Assembly (NCBI RefSeq): GCF_900446215.1
Contig: NZ_UAQZ01000013.1
Location: 797,897-861,896 of the forward strand
DNA length: 64,000 nucleotides
Source of the DNA: Burkholderia cenocepacia
GTDB lineage: Bacteria > Pseudomonadota > Gammaproteobacteria > Burkholderiales > Burkholderiaceae
Direction of reading: 5' to 3'
Position 1 is the stretch's first letter; each line of letters starts with the position of its first letter. Positions 8,580 to 16,796 of this stretch are shown here, piece by piece. Under the pieces are notes generated by a model that was given only the letters and a program-made list of their open reading frames with translations, ran no database searches and was not told the DNA's origin. The translations under genes and the position numbers were made by a program.

Positions 8580-9470
8580 TCACGCCGATGGCACGATCAT
8601 CTCCCGCGCAATCGCGCAGAATGCCGCCGTCGCAGCGCTTTCGCCGTGCAGCCGGCGGCTCATGATGATCGGCGACGTCGCGCCCGGCTCCGGCAGCCGC
8701 CGGTAGACCACGCCCTTCACGCGTACGCCCTCCACGCTCTCGGGCACCAGCGACACGCCGACCTGCGCGGCGACGAGCCCGAGCGCGGTCTGCAGCTCGC
8801 GCACCTCGTGCACGGCCGCCGGCACGACCGCGCCGTCGCGCAGCGCGGACAATTGCTGATCGGCGAAGCTCGGCCGCGGCGTGCTCGGGTAGACGATCAT
8901 CGTCTCGTCGGCGAGATCCGCGAGCGTCAGCGGCCGTCCCGGATCGGCGAGCCGATGCCCGACCGGCAGCGCCGCGATCAGCTTTTCCTCGATCAGCGCC
9001 TCGCGCACCAGTTGATCGTCGTCGAAGCGCAGGCGGCCGAACCCCACGTCGATCCGCCCGCCCTTCAGCGCACCGAGCTGTTCGAGCGTGAACATTTCGA
9101 TCAGCGACAGCTCGACGTCCGGCTGCGCCTCGCGAAACGCGCGGATCACGTCCGGCAGCGCGCCGTACAGCGTCGACGGCACGAAGCCGATCACGATTCG
9201 CTCCGACAGTTGCGCGAGCCGCCGCGTCAGCGGCCCCAGTTCGTCGGCCTGGTCGACCAGACGTTTCGCCTGCGCATGGAACACGCGCCCGGCATCGGTC
9301 AGTTTCAGCGGCCGCGCGCCGCGCTCGAACAGCGGCAACCCGATCTCCTCCTCGATCGCCTGAAGCTGGCGGCTCAGCGGCGGCTGCGTCATGTGCAGCC
9401 GCTCCGCGGCCCGCGTGATGTTCATTTCCTCGGCGACGGCGATGAAGTAACGGAGCTGACGCAATTCCAT
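8580..9470 (-). CDS. catR: LysR-type regulator of catechol degradation
   Basis: A 296-residue LysR regulator. The N-terminal winged helix-turn-helix is MELRQLRYFIAVAEEMNITR..MTQPPLSRQLQAIEEEIG, and a periplasmic-binding-like effector domain follows. In the CatR/BenM group this domain binds cis,cis-muconate. The ATG at 9470 gives the canonical N-terminus; the open frame upstream is not part of the gene. It is divergent from catB with 91 bases between the starts, the classic arrangement in which CatR represses itself and activates the cat genes. Confidence 0.9.
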   Translation of the reverse strand: MELRQLRYFIAVAEEMNITRAAERLHMTQPPLSRQLQAIEEEIGLPLFERGARPLKLTDAGRVFHAQAKRLVDQADELGPLTRRLAQLSERIVIGFVPSTLYGALPDVIRAFREAQPDVELSLIEMFTLEQLGALKGGRIDVGFGRLRFDDDQLVREALIEEKLIAALPVGHRLADPGRPLTLADLADETMIVYPSTPRPSFADQQLSALRDGAVVPAAVHEVRELQTALGLVAAQVGVSLVPESVEGVRVKGVVYRRLPEPGATSPIIMSRRLHGESAATAAFCAIAREMIVPSA

Positions 9471-9561
9471 TTCATGCCTCAAAGGTATGGAAGTAGTCGG
9501 AAAGAGTGTTGGACAACGCGGGGCGGGAATTCCTACCATGTGCACCAACAGGAGGAATCGC
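9471..9561. promoter_or_regulatory. catR-catB divergent control region
   Basis: The 91 bases between the two starts must hold both promoters and the CatR recognition and activation sites. A ribosome-binding site AGGAGGAA sits just before catB. No clean T-N11-A dyad could be fixed by eye, so only the region is marked. Confidence 0.5.
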
Positions 9562-10695
9562 ATGATAGCAACTGCCGCCACCATCGAACGCATCGACACG
9601 CTGCTGGTCGACGTGCCGACGATCCGGCCCCACAAATTGTCGGTCGCGACGATGAATTGCCAGACCCTCGTGCTGGTCCGCGTTCGATGCACGGACGGTA
9701 TCGAAGGCGTCGGCGAGGCGACGACCATCGGCGGTCTCGCGTATGGCGAGGAGAGCCCCGAAAGCATCAAGGTCAACATCGACACCTACTTCGCGCCGCT
9801 GCTGCAAGGCATGGACGCGACGCGCCCGGGCGCCGCGATCGCGCGGGCGCGCAAGCTGTTCCAGGGCAACCGTTTCGCGAAATGCGCGATCGAGACCGCG
9901 CTGTTCGACGCGCAGGCGCGGCGCCTGGGCGTACCGCTGTCCGAGCTGTTCGGCGGCCGGCGGACCGATGCGGTCGATGTCGCGTGGACGCTCGCGAGCG
10001 GTGATACCCAACGCGACATCGCGGAAGCCGAAGCGATGCTCGACGCCCGCCGCCATCGCGCGTTCAAGCTGAAGATCGGCTCGAACGCGGTCGCCGACGA
10101 CGTGGCCCACGTGGTCGCGATCAAGCGCGCGCTCGGCGAGCGCGGCGACGTGCGGGTCGACGTGAACCAGGCCTGGAGCGAAACCGATGCGATCTGGGCC
10201 GGCGCGCGGCTGGCCGACGCCGGCGTGAGCCTCGTCGAGCAGCCGATCGCCGCGACCAACCGCGCGGGGCTCAAACGCCTCACGCAGCTCGCGCGGGTGC
10301 CGATCATGGCCGACGAGGCACTGCACGGCCCCGTCGATGCGTTCGCGCTCGCGCAGGATCGCGCGGCCGACGTGTTCGCGGTGAAGATCGCGCAGTCGGG
10401 CGGCCTGCAGGGTGCGGCGAGCGTCGCGTCGATCGCGGCGGCGGCCGGCATCGAACTGTACGGCGGCACGATGCTCGAAGGCGCGGCCGGCACGATGGCG
10501 TCCGCGCAACTGTTCAGCACGTTCGACTCGCTGAAATGGGGCACCGAACTGTTCGGCCCGCTGCTGCTCACCGAGGAGATCCTCGTCGAGCCGCTGCGCT
10601 ACCAGGATTTCAAGCTGCATCTGCCGGCGACGCCCGGCCTCGGCATCACCTTCGACTGGGCCCGCATCGAACGGATGCGACGCGACGCCCGCTGA
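9562..10695 (+). CDS. catB: Muconate cycloisomerase
   Basis: A 377-residue member of the enolase superfamily (muconate lactonizing enzyme). The catalytic Lys pair is in FKLKIG (K169, K171). Metal ligands follow in DVNQAW, SLVEQPI and IMADEAL, and the C-terminal LYGGTMLEGAAG is typical of CatB. It converts cis,cis-muconate to (+)-muconolactone in the beta-ketoadipate pathway. The start at 9562 is fixed by the strong AGGAGGAATCGC leader. It is the first gene of catB-catA-catC and ends 32 bases before catA. Confidence 0.95.
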   Translation: MIATAATIERIDTLLVDVPTIRPHKLSVATMNCQTLVLVRVRCTDGIEGVGEATTIGGLAYGEESPESIKVNIDTYFAPLLQGMDATRPGAAIARARKLFQGNRFAKCAIETALFDAQARRLGVPLSELFGGRRTDAVDVAWTLASGDTQRDIAEAEAMLDARRHRAFKLKIGSNAVADDVAHVVAIKRALGERGDVRVDVNQAWSETDAIWAGARLADAGVSLVEQPIAATNRAGLKRLTQLARVPIMADEALHGPVDAFALAQDRAADVFAVKIAQSGGLQGAASVASIAAAAGIELYGGTMLEGAAGTMASAQLFSTFDSLKWGTELFGPLLLTEEILVEPLRYQDFKLHLPATPGLGITFDWARIERMRRDAR

Positions 10696-10727
10696 TCCCC
10701 ACACGACAACCGACACCGGAGACACAG

Positions 10728-11630
10728 ATGAACAAGCAAGCCATCGACGCCCTGCTGAAGACCTTCGACGACGCCGCGGAAAAGCCCGGCAACGCGCGCG
10801 TGCGCGCGATCGTCAACCGGATCGTGAAGGACATCTGCTACACGATCGAGGACTTCGACGTGCAGCCGAGCGAATTCTGGACGGCCCTGAACTACCTGAA
10901 CGAAGCCGGCCGCGAATTCGGGCTGATCGCCGCGGGCCTCGGCCTCGAACGCTTCCTCGACGTGCGGATGGACGAAGCCGAGGCCAAGGCCGGCATCCAG
11001 GGCGGCACGCCGCGCACGATCGAAGGGCCGCTGTACGTCGCCGGCGCGCCGGAATCGGTCGGCCACGCGCGTCTCGACGACGGCACCGATCCGGGCCAGA
11101 CGCTGATCATGCGCGGCCGCGTGCTCGGCCAGGACGGCGCGCCGCTCGCGAACGCGCTGGTCGAGGTGTGGCACGCGAACCATCTGGGCAATTACTCGTA
11201 CTTCGACGCGTCGCAGCCCGCGTTCAACCTGCGCCGCTCGATCCGCACCGATGCCGAAGGCCGCTACAGCTTCCGCAGCGTGCTGCCGGTCGGCTACAGC
11301 GTGCCGCCGGGCAGCAAGACCGAGCAACTGCTCGATCAGCTCGGCCGCCACGGCCATCGTCCGGCGCACATTCACTTCTTCGTTTCGGCGGACGGTTATC
11401 GTAAGCTGACGACGCAGATCAACATCGACGGCGATCCGCACCTGTGGGACGACTTCGCGTTCGCGACGCGCGACGGGCTGATCCCGCCGGTCAAGCAGGC
11501 GGAGGGCGCGGAAGGCAAGCCGTATGGCGTCGACGGGCAGTTCGCGCTGATCGACTTCGACTTCACGCTGCTCAAGGACAAGCAGGACGTGCCGGGCAGC
11601 GAAGTCGAGCGGGCCCGCGCGCAGGCGTGA
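10728..11630 (+). CDS. catA: Catechol 1,2-dioxygenase
   Basis: A 300-residue intradiol dioxygenase. The N-terminal helical linker/dimerisation domain of about 100 residues precedes the beta-sandwich catalytic domain. The ferric ligands are Y156 (GNYSYFD), Y190 (PVGYSVPPGS), H214 and H216 (RPAHIHFF). It cleaves catechol between the hydroxyls to cis,cis-muconate, drawing on the catechol formed by the AndA enzyme encoded upstream in this window. The ATG at 10728 gives the usual MNKQAIDALL N-terminus; the open frame upstream belongs to an alternative frame inside catB. Confidence 0.96.
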   Translation: MNKQAIDALLKTFDDAAEKPGNARVRAIVNRIVKDICYTIEDFDVQPSEFWTALNYLNEAGREFGLIAAGLGLERFLDVRMDEAEAKAGIQGGTPRTIEGPLYVAGAPESVGHARLDDGTDPGQTLIMRGRVLGQDGAPLANALVEVWHANHLGNYSYFDASQPAFNLRRSIRTDAEGRYSFRSVLPVGYSVPPGSKTEQLLDQLGRHGHRPAHIHFFVSADGYRKLTTQINIDGDPHLWDDFAFATRDGLIPPVKQAEGAEGKPYGVDGQFALIDFDFTLLKDKQDVPGSEVERARAQA

Positions 11631-11673
11631 GCGCCCTTCCCGTTCGACGAATCGACAACGCAAGGAGTGCAGG

Positions 11674-11964
11674 ATGCTGTTTCATGTGGAAATGACCGTT
11701 CGCCTGCCGGCGGACATGGATCCGGTCAAGGCGGCCACGCTGAAGGCCGAAGAAAAGGCGATGTGCCAGCGGCTGATGAACGAAGGCACGTGGCGCCATC
11801 TGTGGCGGATCGCCGGGCAGTATGCGAACGTCAGTATTTTCGACGTCGAAAGCGTGCAGCAGCTGCATGACGTGCTGAGCCAGCTGCCGCTGTTTCCGTA
11901 TATGGAGATGGAGGTGCGGGCGCTGTGCCGGCATCCGTCTTCGGTGCGGGACGACGATCGGTAA
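11674..11964 (+). CDS. catC: Muconolactone delta-isomerase
   Basis: A 96-residue protein whose sequence MLFHVEMTVRLPADM.. and LFPYMEMEVRALCRHPSS is characteristic of muconolactone isomerase, a small decameric enzyme. It turns muconolactone into beta-ketoadipate enol-lactone. It is the last cat gene, 43 bases after catA, and is followed by a strong hairpin. The next steps (enol-lactone hydrolase, CoA transferase, thiolase) are not encoded in this window. Confidence 0.95.
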   Translation: MLFHVEMTVRLPADMDPVKAATLKAEEKAMCQRLMNEGTWRHLWRIAGQYANVSIFDVESVQQLHDVLSQLPLFPYMEMEVRALCRHPSSVRDDDR

Positions 11965-12027
11965 GCAGCGATGAATCGCGGCCGTGCCCCACGGCCGCGA
12001 AATGGCACGAGATGCCACGAGAAGCAC

Positions 12028-12067
12028 GACCCGGGCGGCCGGCGATGTCACGCAGGCCGCCCGGGTC
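12028..12067 (+). terminator. Probable terminator of catBAC
   Basis: GACCCGGGCGGCC (12028-12040) and GGCCGCCCGGGTC (12055-12067) form a perfect 13-base-pair GC-rich stem with a 14-base loop, about 65 bases after catC, followed by GTTTGC. The U-tract is short, but stem and position between convergent genes support a terminator. Confidence 0.7.
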
Positions 12068-12144
12068 GTTTGCATTCCGCGGCCGGCATCTTGCGTATGG
12101 CGGCGGTTGTCCGTGCCGCCCCGCGTCGGGGTGTGCAGCAGCCG

Positions 12145-12924
12145 TCAGGCGGTCACGTGTGCGGCGAACCCCACCTTCCCCGGCGCGATGTCCTCCTTCA
12201 ACGTCAGCGCCGGAATCTCGTAATCGCCCGCGTTCTGCCGGCGAAACGGAATCGGCGGCGTGGTCCACAGAGCGTCGAGACGCTGGCCGAGCGCCGTACA
12301 GGTTTTGTCGAAGCGCGCGGCGTTCATCTTGCCCGTCTGATAGATCACGAACGGCGGCAGCACGTCGAACCCCGGGTAATACAGCACGCCGTGCTGGATC
12401 GGAAACAGCAAGTCGTCGATCGGCCCGTTGATGCCGCGCGGGCTGTAGTGCGACTCCCACCCGCCCGTCGTGACGACGATCATCGCGCGTTTGCCGGCCA
12501 GCGAACCTTCGCCGTAGCGATCGCCCCAGTGCGTATCGGAATGCTCGCCGACGCCGTACGCAAAACCGTACGCGTACACGCGCTCGAACCAGCCCTTCAT
12601 GATCGCCGGCATCGAGAACCACCACAGCGGAAACTGCAGGATCGCCGCGTCGGCCCACTTCAGCTTGTCCTGCTCGCGCGCGATGTCGTCGCTTTGCGTA
12701 CCCGCCGCGAACGCGCGCCGCGAATCGAGCGACGGATCGAACCGCGCGTCGGGCGCGCGATCGGTCACGTCGTTCGCGTCCAGCACCGCCTTCCAGTTCA
12801 TCGCATACAGGTCGCTCACCTGCACCGCGTGGCCGGCCGCTTCGAGATGCGCGACGGCGAAATCGCGCAGCGCGCCGTTCAGCGAACGCGGTTCGGGATG
12901 GGCATACACGATCAGCACATTCAT
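12145..12924 (-). CDS. NAD(P)H dehydrogenase (quinone)-like flavodoxin-fold protein
   Basis: A 259-residue flavodoxin-fold oxidoreductase. The N-terminal NVLIVYAHPEPRSLNGALRD is the FMN/FAD phosphate-binding loop of the NQO1/MdaB/KefF group; LQFPLWWFSMPAIMKGWFERV and VVTTGGWESHYSPRGINGP are the other flavin contacts. Such enzymes perform two-electron reduction of quinones or other electrophiles. The ATG at 12924 has GGAG eight bases upstream; a GTG three codons earlier is possible. It is divergent from a LysR gene that is probably its regulator. Confidence 0.82.
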   Translation of the reverse strand: MNVLIVYAHPEPRSLNGALRDFAVAHLEAAGHAVQVSDLYAMNWKAVLDANDVTDRAPDARFDPSLDSRRAFAAGTQSDDIAREQDKLKWADAAILQFPLWWFSMPAIMKGWFERVYAYGFAYGVGEHSDTHWGDRYGEGSLAGKRAMIVVTTGGWESHYSPRGINGPIDDLLFPIQHGVLYYPGFDVLPPFVIYQTGKMNAARFDKTCTALGQRLDALWTTPPIPFRRQNAGDYEIPALTLKEDIAPGKVGFAAHVTA

Positions 12925-13010
12925 CTTCGTCACTCCGTGGATTGAATGACTGCAGGATGCGGCCTCCGACGGTATATTTGAAATGAATTCCTGATATTCC
13001 AGGTATAGCC

Positions 13011-13904
13011 ATGAATAATCTCAGAAGGCTCGATCTGAACCTGCTCGTCACGCTGGACGTGCTGCTCGCCGAGCACAACGTCACGCGCGCGGCCGAGAAG
13101 CTGAACATGTCGCAGCCGTCGGTCAGCGTGCAGCTGCAGAAACTGCGCGACGTGTTCGGCGATCCGCTGCTGCTGCCCGGGCCGCGCGGAATGCGGCCGA
13201 CCGCACGCGCGGAAGCGCTGCGCGAGCCGTTGCGCGATGCGCTCGAAGCGGTCGAGCGCGCGGTGATTCCGGCCACGCCGTTCGATCCCGCGACCGCAAC
13301 GAACACGTGGCGCGTGGCCGCGACCGACTACGGCGAATCGACGATCGTGCTGCCCGCGCTGCACACGCTGCGTTCGGCCGCGCCCGGCACGCGGCTGGCC
13401 GTCGTCGAACTGGTGCCGCCACGCATCGAACAGGATGCCGAACGAAACGGCATCGACCTGGCCTTTCATACGACCGAAGGGTCGCCACCGGACATGCGGC
13501 GCCTGCCGCTGTTCGTCGAGCGCTACGTGCTGATCGGCCGCGCCGGCCACCCGAAGCTGAAGCGGCGCCCCACGCTCGCGCAGTTCGGCACGCTCGAGCA
13601 CGTGATCGTGTCGCCCGACGGCGGCGGCTTCTTCGGCGTGACGGACGAAGCGCTCGCGAAGGTCGGGGCCACGCGGCGCGTCGTGCTGTCGGTGCCGCAC
13701 TTCCTGTTCGTGATGTCGGCCGTCGCGAGCACCGATCTCGTCGCGATGCTGCCCGAGCGGCTGGTGCGCGACGTGCCGGCGCTGCGCGTGGTGGACGCAC
13801 CGGTCGAGGTGCCCGGCTATGAAATGTCGATGCTGTGGCACGAGCGCGTGCATCGCGATCCGGCGCATCGGTGGCTGCGGGAGACGATCGCGGCGGCGGT
13901 GTAG
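13011..13904 (+). CDS. LysR-type transcriptional regulator
   Basis: A 297-residue LysR protein of the NodD/LeuO-like subgroup: MNNLRRLDLNLLVTLDVLLAEHNVTRAAEKLNMSQPSVS gives the DNA-binding helix-turn-helix, and the remainder is the effector domain. It is divergent from the quinone-reductase-like gene with 86 AT-richer bases between, so it most likely controls that gene in response to a quinone or aromatic compound. The effector cannot be read from sequence. Confidence 0.82.
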   Translation: MNNLRRLDLNLLVTLDVLLAEHNVTRAAEKLNMSQPSVSVQLQKLRDVFGDPLLLPGPRGMRPTARAEALREPLRDALEAVERAVIPATPFDPATATNTWRVAATDYGESTIVLPALHTLRSAAPGTRLAVVELVPPRIEQDAERNGIDLAFHTTEGSPPDMRRLPLFVERYVLIGRAGHPKLKRRPTLAQFGTLEHVIVSPDGGGFFGVTDEALAKVGATRRVVLSVPHFLFVMSAVASTDLVAMLPERLVRDVPALRVVDAPVEVPGYEMSMLWHERVHRDPAHRWLRETIAAAV

Positions 13905-13970
13905 ATCGTCCGTCTGATCGACGCGATCGCCCGCATCGATCGCCGATGCACGAAATCCTGCATTCGGGGC

Positions 13971-14006
13971 TTGAAACCGCGTCGAACACTGTATATATTT
14001 ACAGTG
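13971..14006 (+). promoter_or_regulatory. SOS (LexA) box overlapping a sigma-70 promoter
   Basis: TTGAAA (13971-13976) and TATATT (13994-13999), 17 bases apart, form a near-consensus promoter. Overlapping its -10 is CACTGTATATATTTACAGTG (13987-14006), a 20-base dyad containing CTGT-N8-ACAG, the LexA recognition sequence of E. coli and many beta/gammaproteobacteria. The arrangement would block the promoter until LexA is cleaved after DNA damage. The only gene it can serve is the unknown gene starting at 14069. Confidence 0.8.
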
Positions 14007-14068
14007 CTTTTGCACCATTTGACCCGAATTCCGTCATCCACAGACGAACGGACTTTTGTGAGGCGACC

Positions 14069-14473
14069 ATGTTCCAGGCTTCCGCATTCGATCCCGAGCA
14101 ACCCGGCTTCAATCCCGTCCACTTCGAGCGCGCCGCGCAGCGGGCGGTCGTCGATCTGCAGCGTGTCGTCGGTGGCCCCGCGCAGCGGGCGCTGGGCCTG
14201 CGCCGCCGCACCCATCCGGCGGCCGTGCGCACGATGAGCTGGCAGGCGCTGCTGAACGTCGAGGAGCTGGCGTTTTCGAATGCCGGGTTCCTGAACCGCA
14301 ACGATCCGACCGTCGTCGACGCGTTCATCCGGCTGCGCGACAGCCGGCTGGTCGCCGCGGACGTCGAGGAACCGGTCGACTGGCACCGCGACGACGACGA
14401 TCTGCCGGCCGTCTACCTGATCGTCAAGGCGATGCTCGAAGCGGAAGCGGAAGAGCGGGCCGAAGCGGCCTGA
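14069..14473 (+). CDS. Uncharacterised protein, probably DNA-damage (SOS) inducible
   Basis: A 134-residue soluble protein with no signal peptide or membrane segment: MFQASAFDPEQPGFNPVHF, an Arg-rich stretch (RALGLRRRTHPAAVRTM), a middle containing NVEELAFSNAGFL, and an acidic C-terminus (EAEAEERAEAA). I do not recognise the family. It starts 63 bases after a LexA box, is monocistronic, and is followed by a hairpin, so it looks like a stand-alone SOS gene. A role in mutagenesis, repair or division arrest is possible but not shown by sequence. The ATG at 14069 is preceded by GTGAGG. Confidence 0.7.
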   Translation: MFQASAFDPEQPGFNPVHFERAAQRAVVDLQRVVGGPAQRALGLRRRTHPAAVRTMSWQALLNVEELAFSNAGFLNRNDPTVVDAFIRLRDSRLVAADVEEPVDWHRDDDDLPAVYLIVKAMLEAEAEERAEAA

Positions 14474-14510
14474 GTCGCGCCGGTCGGTCGCGGGCACGGT
14501 CTGCGGGTGC

Positions 14511-14535
14511 GCGCCGCCACGTTGCGTGGTGGCGC
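14511..14535 (+). terminator. Hairpin after the SOS-box gene
   Basis: GCGCCGCCACG and CGTGGTGGCGC form an 11-base-pair stem (one G-U wobble) around a three-base loop, 37 bases after the stop. No T-run follows, so factor-independent termination is uncertain. Confidence 0.4.
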
Positions 14536-14660
14536 CATCGGCGCCGCGGTTCGTCATGGTTGCCGCGCCCGCGAATGGGCGCATCAGTCCGCCAACCGTC
14601 GCGCACACTGATCATCGCCACGCGACGATCATCCGAATCGGCCACCGCAACGGCCGCCCG

Positions 14661-16694
14661 TTACAACCGCGCCGCCAGCCGCGCACCCTGATCGATCGCA
14701 CGCTTCGCATCGAGTTCGGCGGCCAGCTCCGCGCCGCCGATCAGGTGCACCGAGCGCCCGGCCGCCTGCAGCGGCGCCAGCAACGCGCGCTGCGGCTCCT
14801 GCCCCGTGCAGAGCACGATCGTATCGGCTTCGATCAGTTCGTGATCGGTGCGCTGCTCGCCGTACGACACATGCAGCCCGCGCGCGTCGATCCGTTCGTA
14901 GTTCACGCCGCCGATCATCTTCACCTGTTTCATCTTCAGCGTCGCGCGGTGAATCCAGCCGGTCGTCTTGCCGAGCCCCTTGCCGAGCGGCGCGGCCTTG
15001 CGCTGCAGCAACGTCACTTCCCGCGCGGGCGCCGACACCTGCGCCCGCGTCACGCCGCCGCGCGTCGCGGCCGGGTCGGTCACGCCCCACTCGGCCTTCC
15101 ATTCGTCCAGATCGAGCGCCGGCGACTCGCCGTCCTGCACCAGATATTCGGCGACATCGAAGCCGATCCCGCCCGCGCCCACCACCGCGACCCGCCGGCC
15201 GACCGGCTGCTTGCCCGCGAGCACGTCGATATAGCTGAGCACGTTCGGCCCGTCCTGCCCCGGAATCTTCGGGTCGCGCGGCGCGACGCCGGTCGCGAGC
15301 ACGATCTCGTCGTAGCCGCCCGCGATCAGGTCGCTCGCGTCGACGCGGCGGTTCAGGTGCAGCTTCACGCCGGTCAGCTCGACTTGCCGACCGAAGTAAT
15401 TCAGCGCTTCGTGAAACTCTTCCTTGCCCGGAATCCGCTTCGCCATGTTGAACTGGCCGCCGATCTCGGCCGCGCCGTCGAACAGGTCGACCTGATGGCC
15501 GCGCTGCGCGAGCACCGTCGAGCACGCGAGCCCGGCCGGCCCCGCGCCGACCACCGCGATACGCTTCGGCTGCGACGCAGGCGTGTATTTCAGCTCGGTC
15601 TCGTGGCATGCACGCGGATTCAGCAGGCACGACGCAATCTTGTTCTTGAACGCATGATCGAGGCACGCCTGGTTGCAGCCGATGCAGGTATTGATCTCGT
15701 CGGCCCGGCCCTGCGCGGCCTTGACGACGAACTCGGCATCCGCGAGCAGCGGCCGCGCCATCGACACCATGTCCGCGCAGCCGTCCGCGAGAATCTGCTC
15801 GGCCACTTCGGGCCGGTTGATCCGGTTGGTCGTCACGAGCGGGATGCCCACTTCGCCCTTCATCTTCTTCGTCACCCACGCGAACGCGCCGCGCGGGACC
15901 GACGTCGCGATCGTCGGCACGCGCGCCTCGTGCCAGCCGATCCCGGTGTTGATGATCGTCGCGCCCGCGCGCTCGACCGCCTTCGCGAGCTGCACGGTTT
16001 CGCGCCAGTCGCTGCCGTCCGGAATCAGGTCGAGCATCGACAGCCGGTAGATCAGGATGAAATCGCGGCCGACCGCTTCGCGCGTGCGCTCGACGATCTC
16101 GATCGGCAGGCGGATGCGGTTCTCGTACGCACCGCCCCACTGGTCGCTGCGCTTGTTCGTATGCATCGAGATGAACTGGTTGATCAGGTAGCCCTCGGAG
16201 CCCATGATCTCGACGCCGTCGTAACCGGCTTCGCGGGCCAGCTTCGCGCAGCGCACGAACGCGCGGATCTGCCGCTCGACGCCGCGCGCGCTCAGTTCGT
16301 GCGGCGCGAACGGCGAGATCGGCGACTTGATCTTCGACGGCGCGACCGCGAACGGGTGATAACCGTAGCGGCCCGTATGCAGGATCTGCAGCGCGATCTT
16401 GCCGTCCTCCGCGTGCACGGCGCCGGTGATCTCGCGATGCCGGCGCGCGGCGGCCGACGTCATCAGCGTGCCGCCGAACGGCTTGGTCCAGCCGGCCACG
16501 TTCGGCGCGAAGCCGCCCGTCACGATCAGGCCGACCCCGCCGCGCGCGCGTTCGGCGAAATATTCGGCGAGGCGCGGCAGCGTCTTGCGGCTGTCCTCGA
16601 GGCCGGTATGCATCGAGCCCATCAGCACGCGATTCTTCAGCGTCGTGAAGCCGAGATCGAGCGGGGCGAGCAGGTGCGGAAAGGGTGTCGTCAT
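14661..16694 (-). CDS. fadH: NADPH-dependent 2,4-dienoyl-CoA reductase
   Basis: A 677-residue old-yellow-enzyme/FadH protein. The N-terminal FMN barrel opens LLAPLDLGFTTLKNRVLMGS and carries likely catalytic Y169 (SEGYLINQF) and H255 (IGWHEAR). A [4Fe-4S] motif has C337, C340, C344 and C356. C-terminal FAD and NADPH folds are at VVGAGPAGLACS and VAVVGAGGIGFDVAEYL. The wording follows the E. coli enzyme closely throughout, so this is more specific than a generic flavin oxidoreductase. It reduces 2,4-dienoyl-CoA during beta-oxidation of unsaturated fatty acids. The ATG at 16694 gives the usual length. It is divergent from an AraC-type regulator. Confidence 0.92.
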   Translation of the reverse strand: MTTPFPHLLAPLDLGFTTLKNRVLMGSMHTGLEDSRKTLPRLAEYFAERARGGVGLIVTGGFAPNVAGWTKPFGGTLMTSAAARRHREITGAVHAEDGKIALQILHTGRYGYHPFAVAPSKIKSPISPFAPHELSARGVERQIRAFVRCAKLAREAGYDGVEIMGSEGYLINQFISMHTNKRSDQWGGAYENRIRLPIEIVERTREAVGRDFILIYRLSMLDLIPDGSDWRETVQLAKAVERAGATIINTGIGWHEARVPTIATSVPRGAFAWVTKKMKGEVGIPLVTTNRINRPEVAEQILADGCADMVSMARPLLADAEFVVKAAQGRADEINTCIGCNQACLDHAFKNKIASCLLNPRACHETELKYTPASQPKRIAVVGAGPAGLACSTVLAQRGHQVDLFDGAAEIGGQFNMAKRIPGKEEFHEALNYFGRQVELTGVKLHLNRRVDASDLIAGGYDEIVLATGVAPRDPKIPGQDGPNVLSYIDVLAGKQPVGRRVAVVGAGGIGFDVAEYLVQDGESPALDLDEWKAEWGVTDPAATRGGVTRAQVSAPAREVTLLQRKAAPLGKGLGKTTGWIHRATLKMKQVKMIGGVNYERIDARGLHVSYGEQRTDHELIEADTIVLCTGQEPQRALLAPLQAAGRSVHLIGGAELAAELDAKRAIDQGARLAARL

Positions 16695-16796
16695 GATGAG
16701 TCGGCCAATAAGCGATCGCTGCCATCGTAGGCGCGCGCTGCCTTGAACGTGAGGGGGCAAACAGCCATAATGCTTGTCATTTCCGGCCAAATCGAC

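Noticed and set aside
12925..13010. A dyad with GAATTC between the quinone-reductase-like and LysR genes as LysR operator.
   Set aside because: The arms do not pair well and the T-N11-A pattern is ambiguous; only the region is a likely control site.
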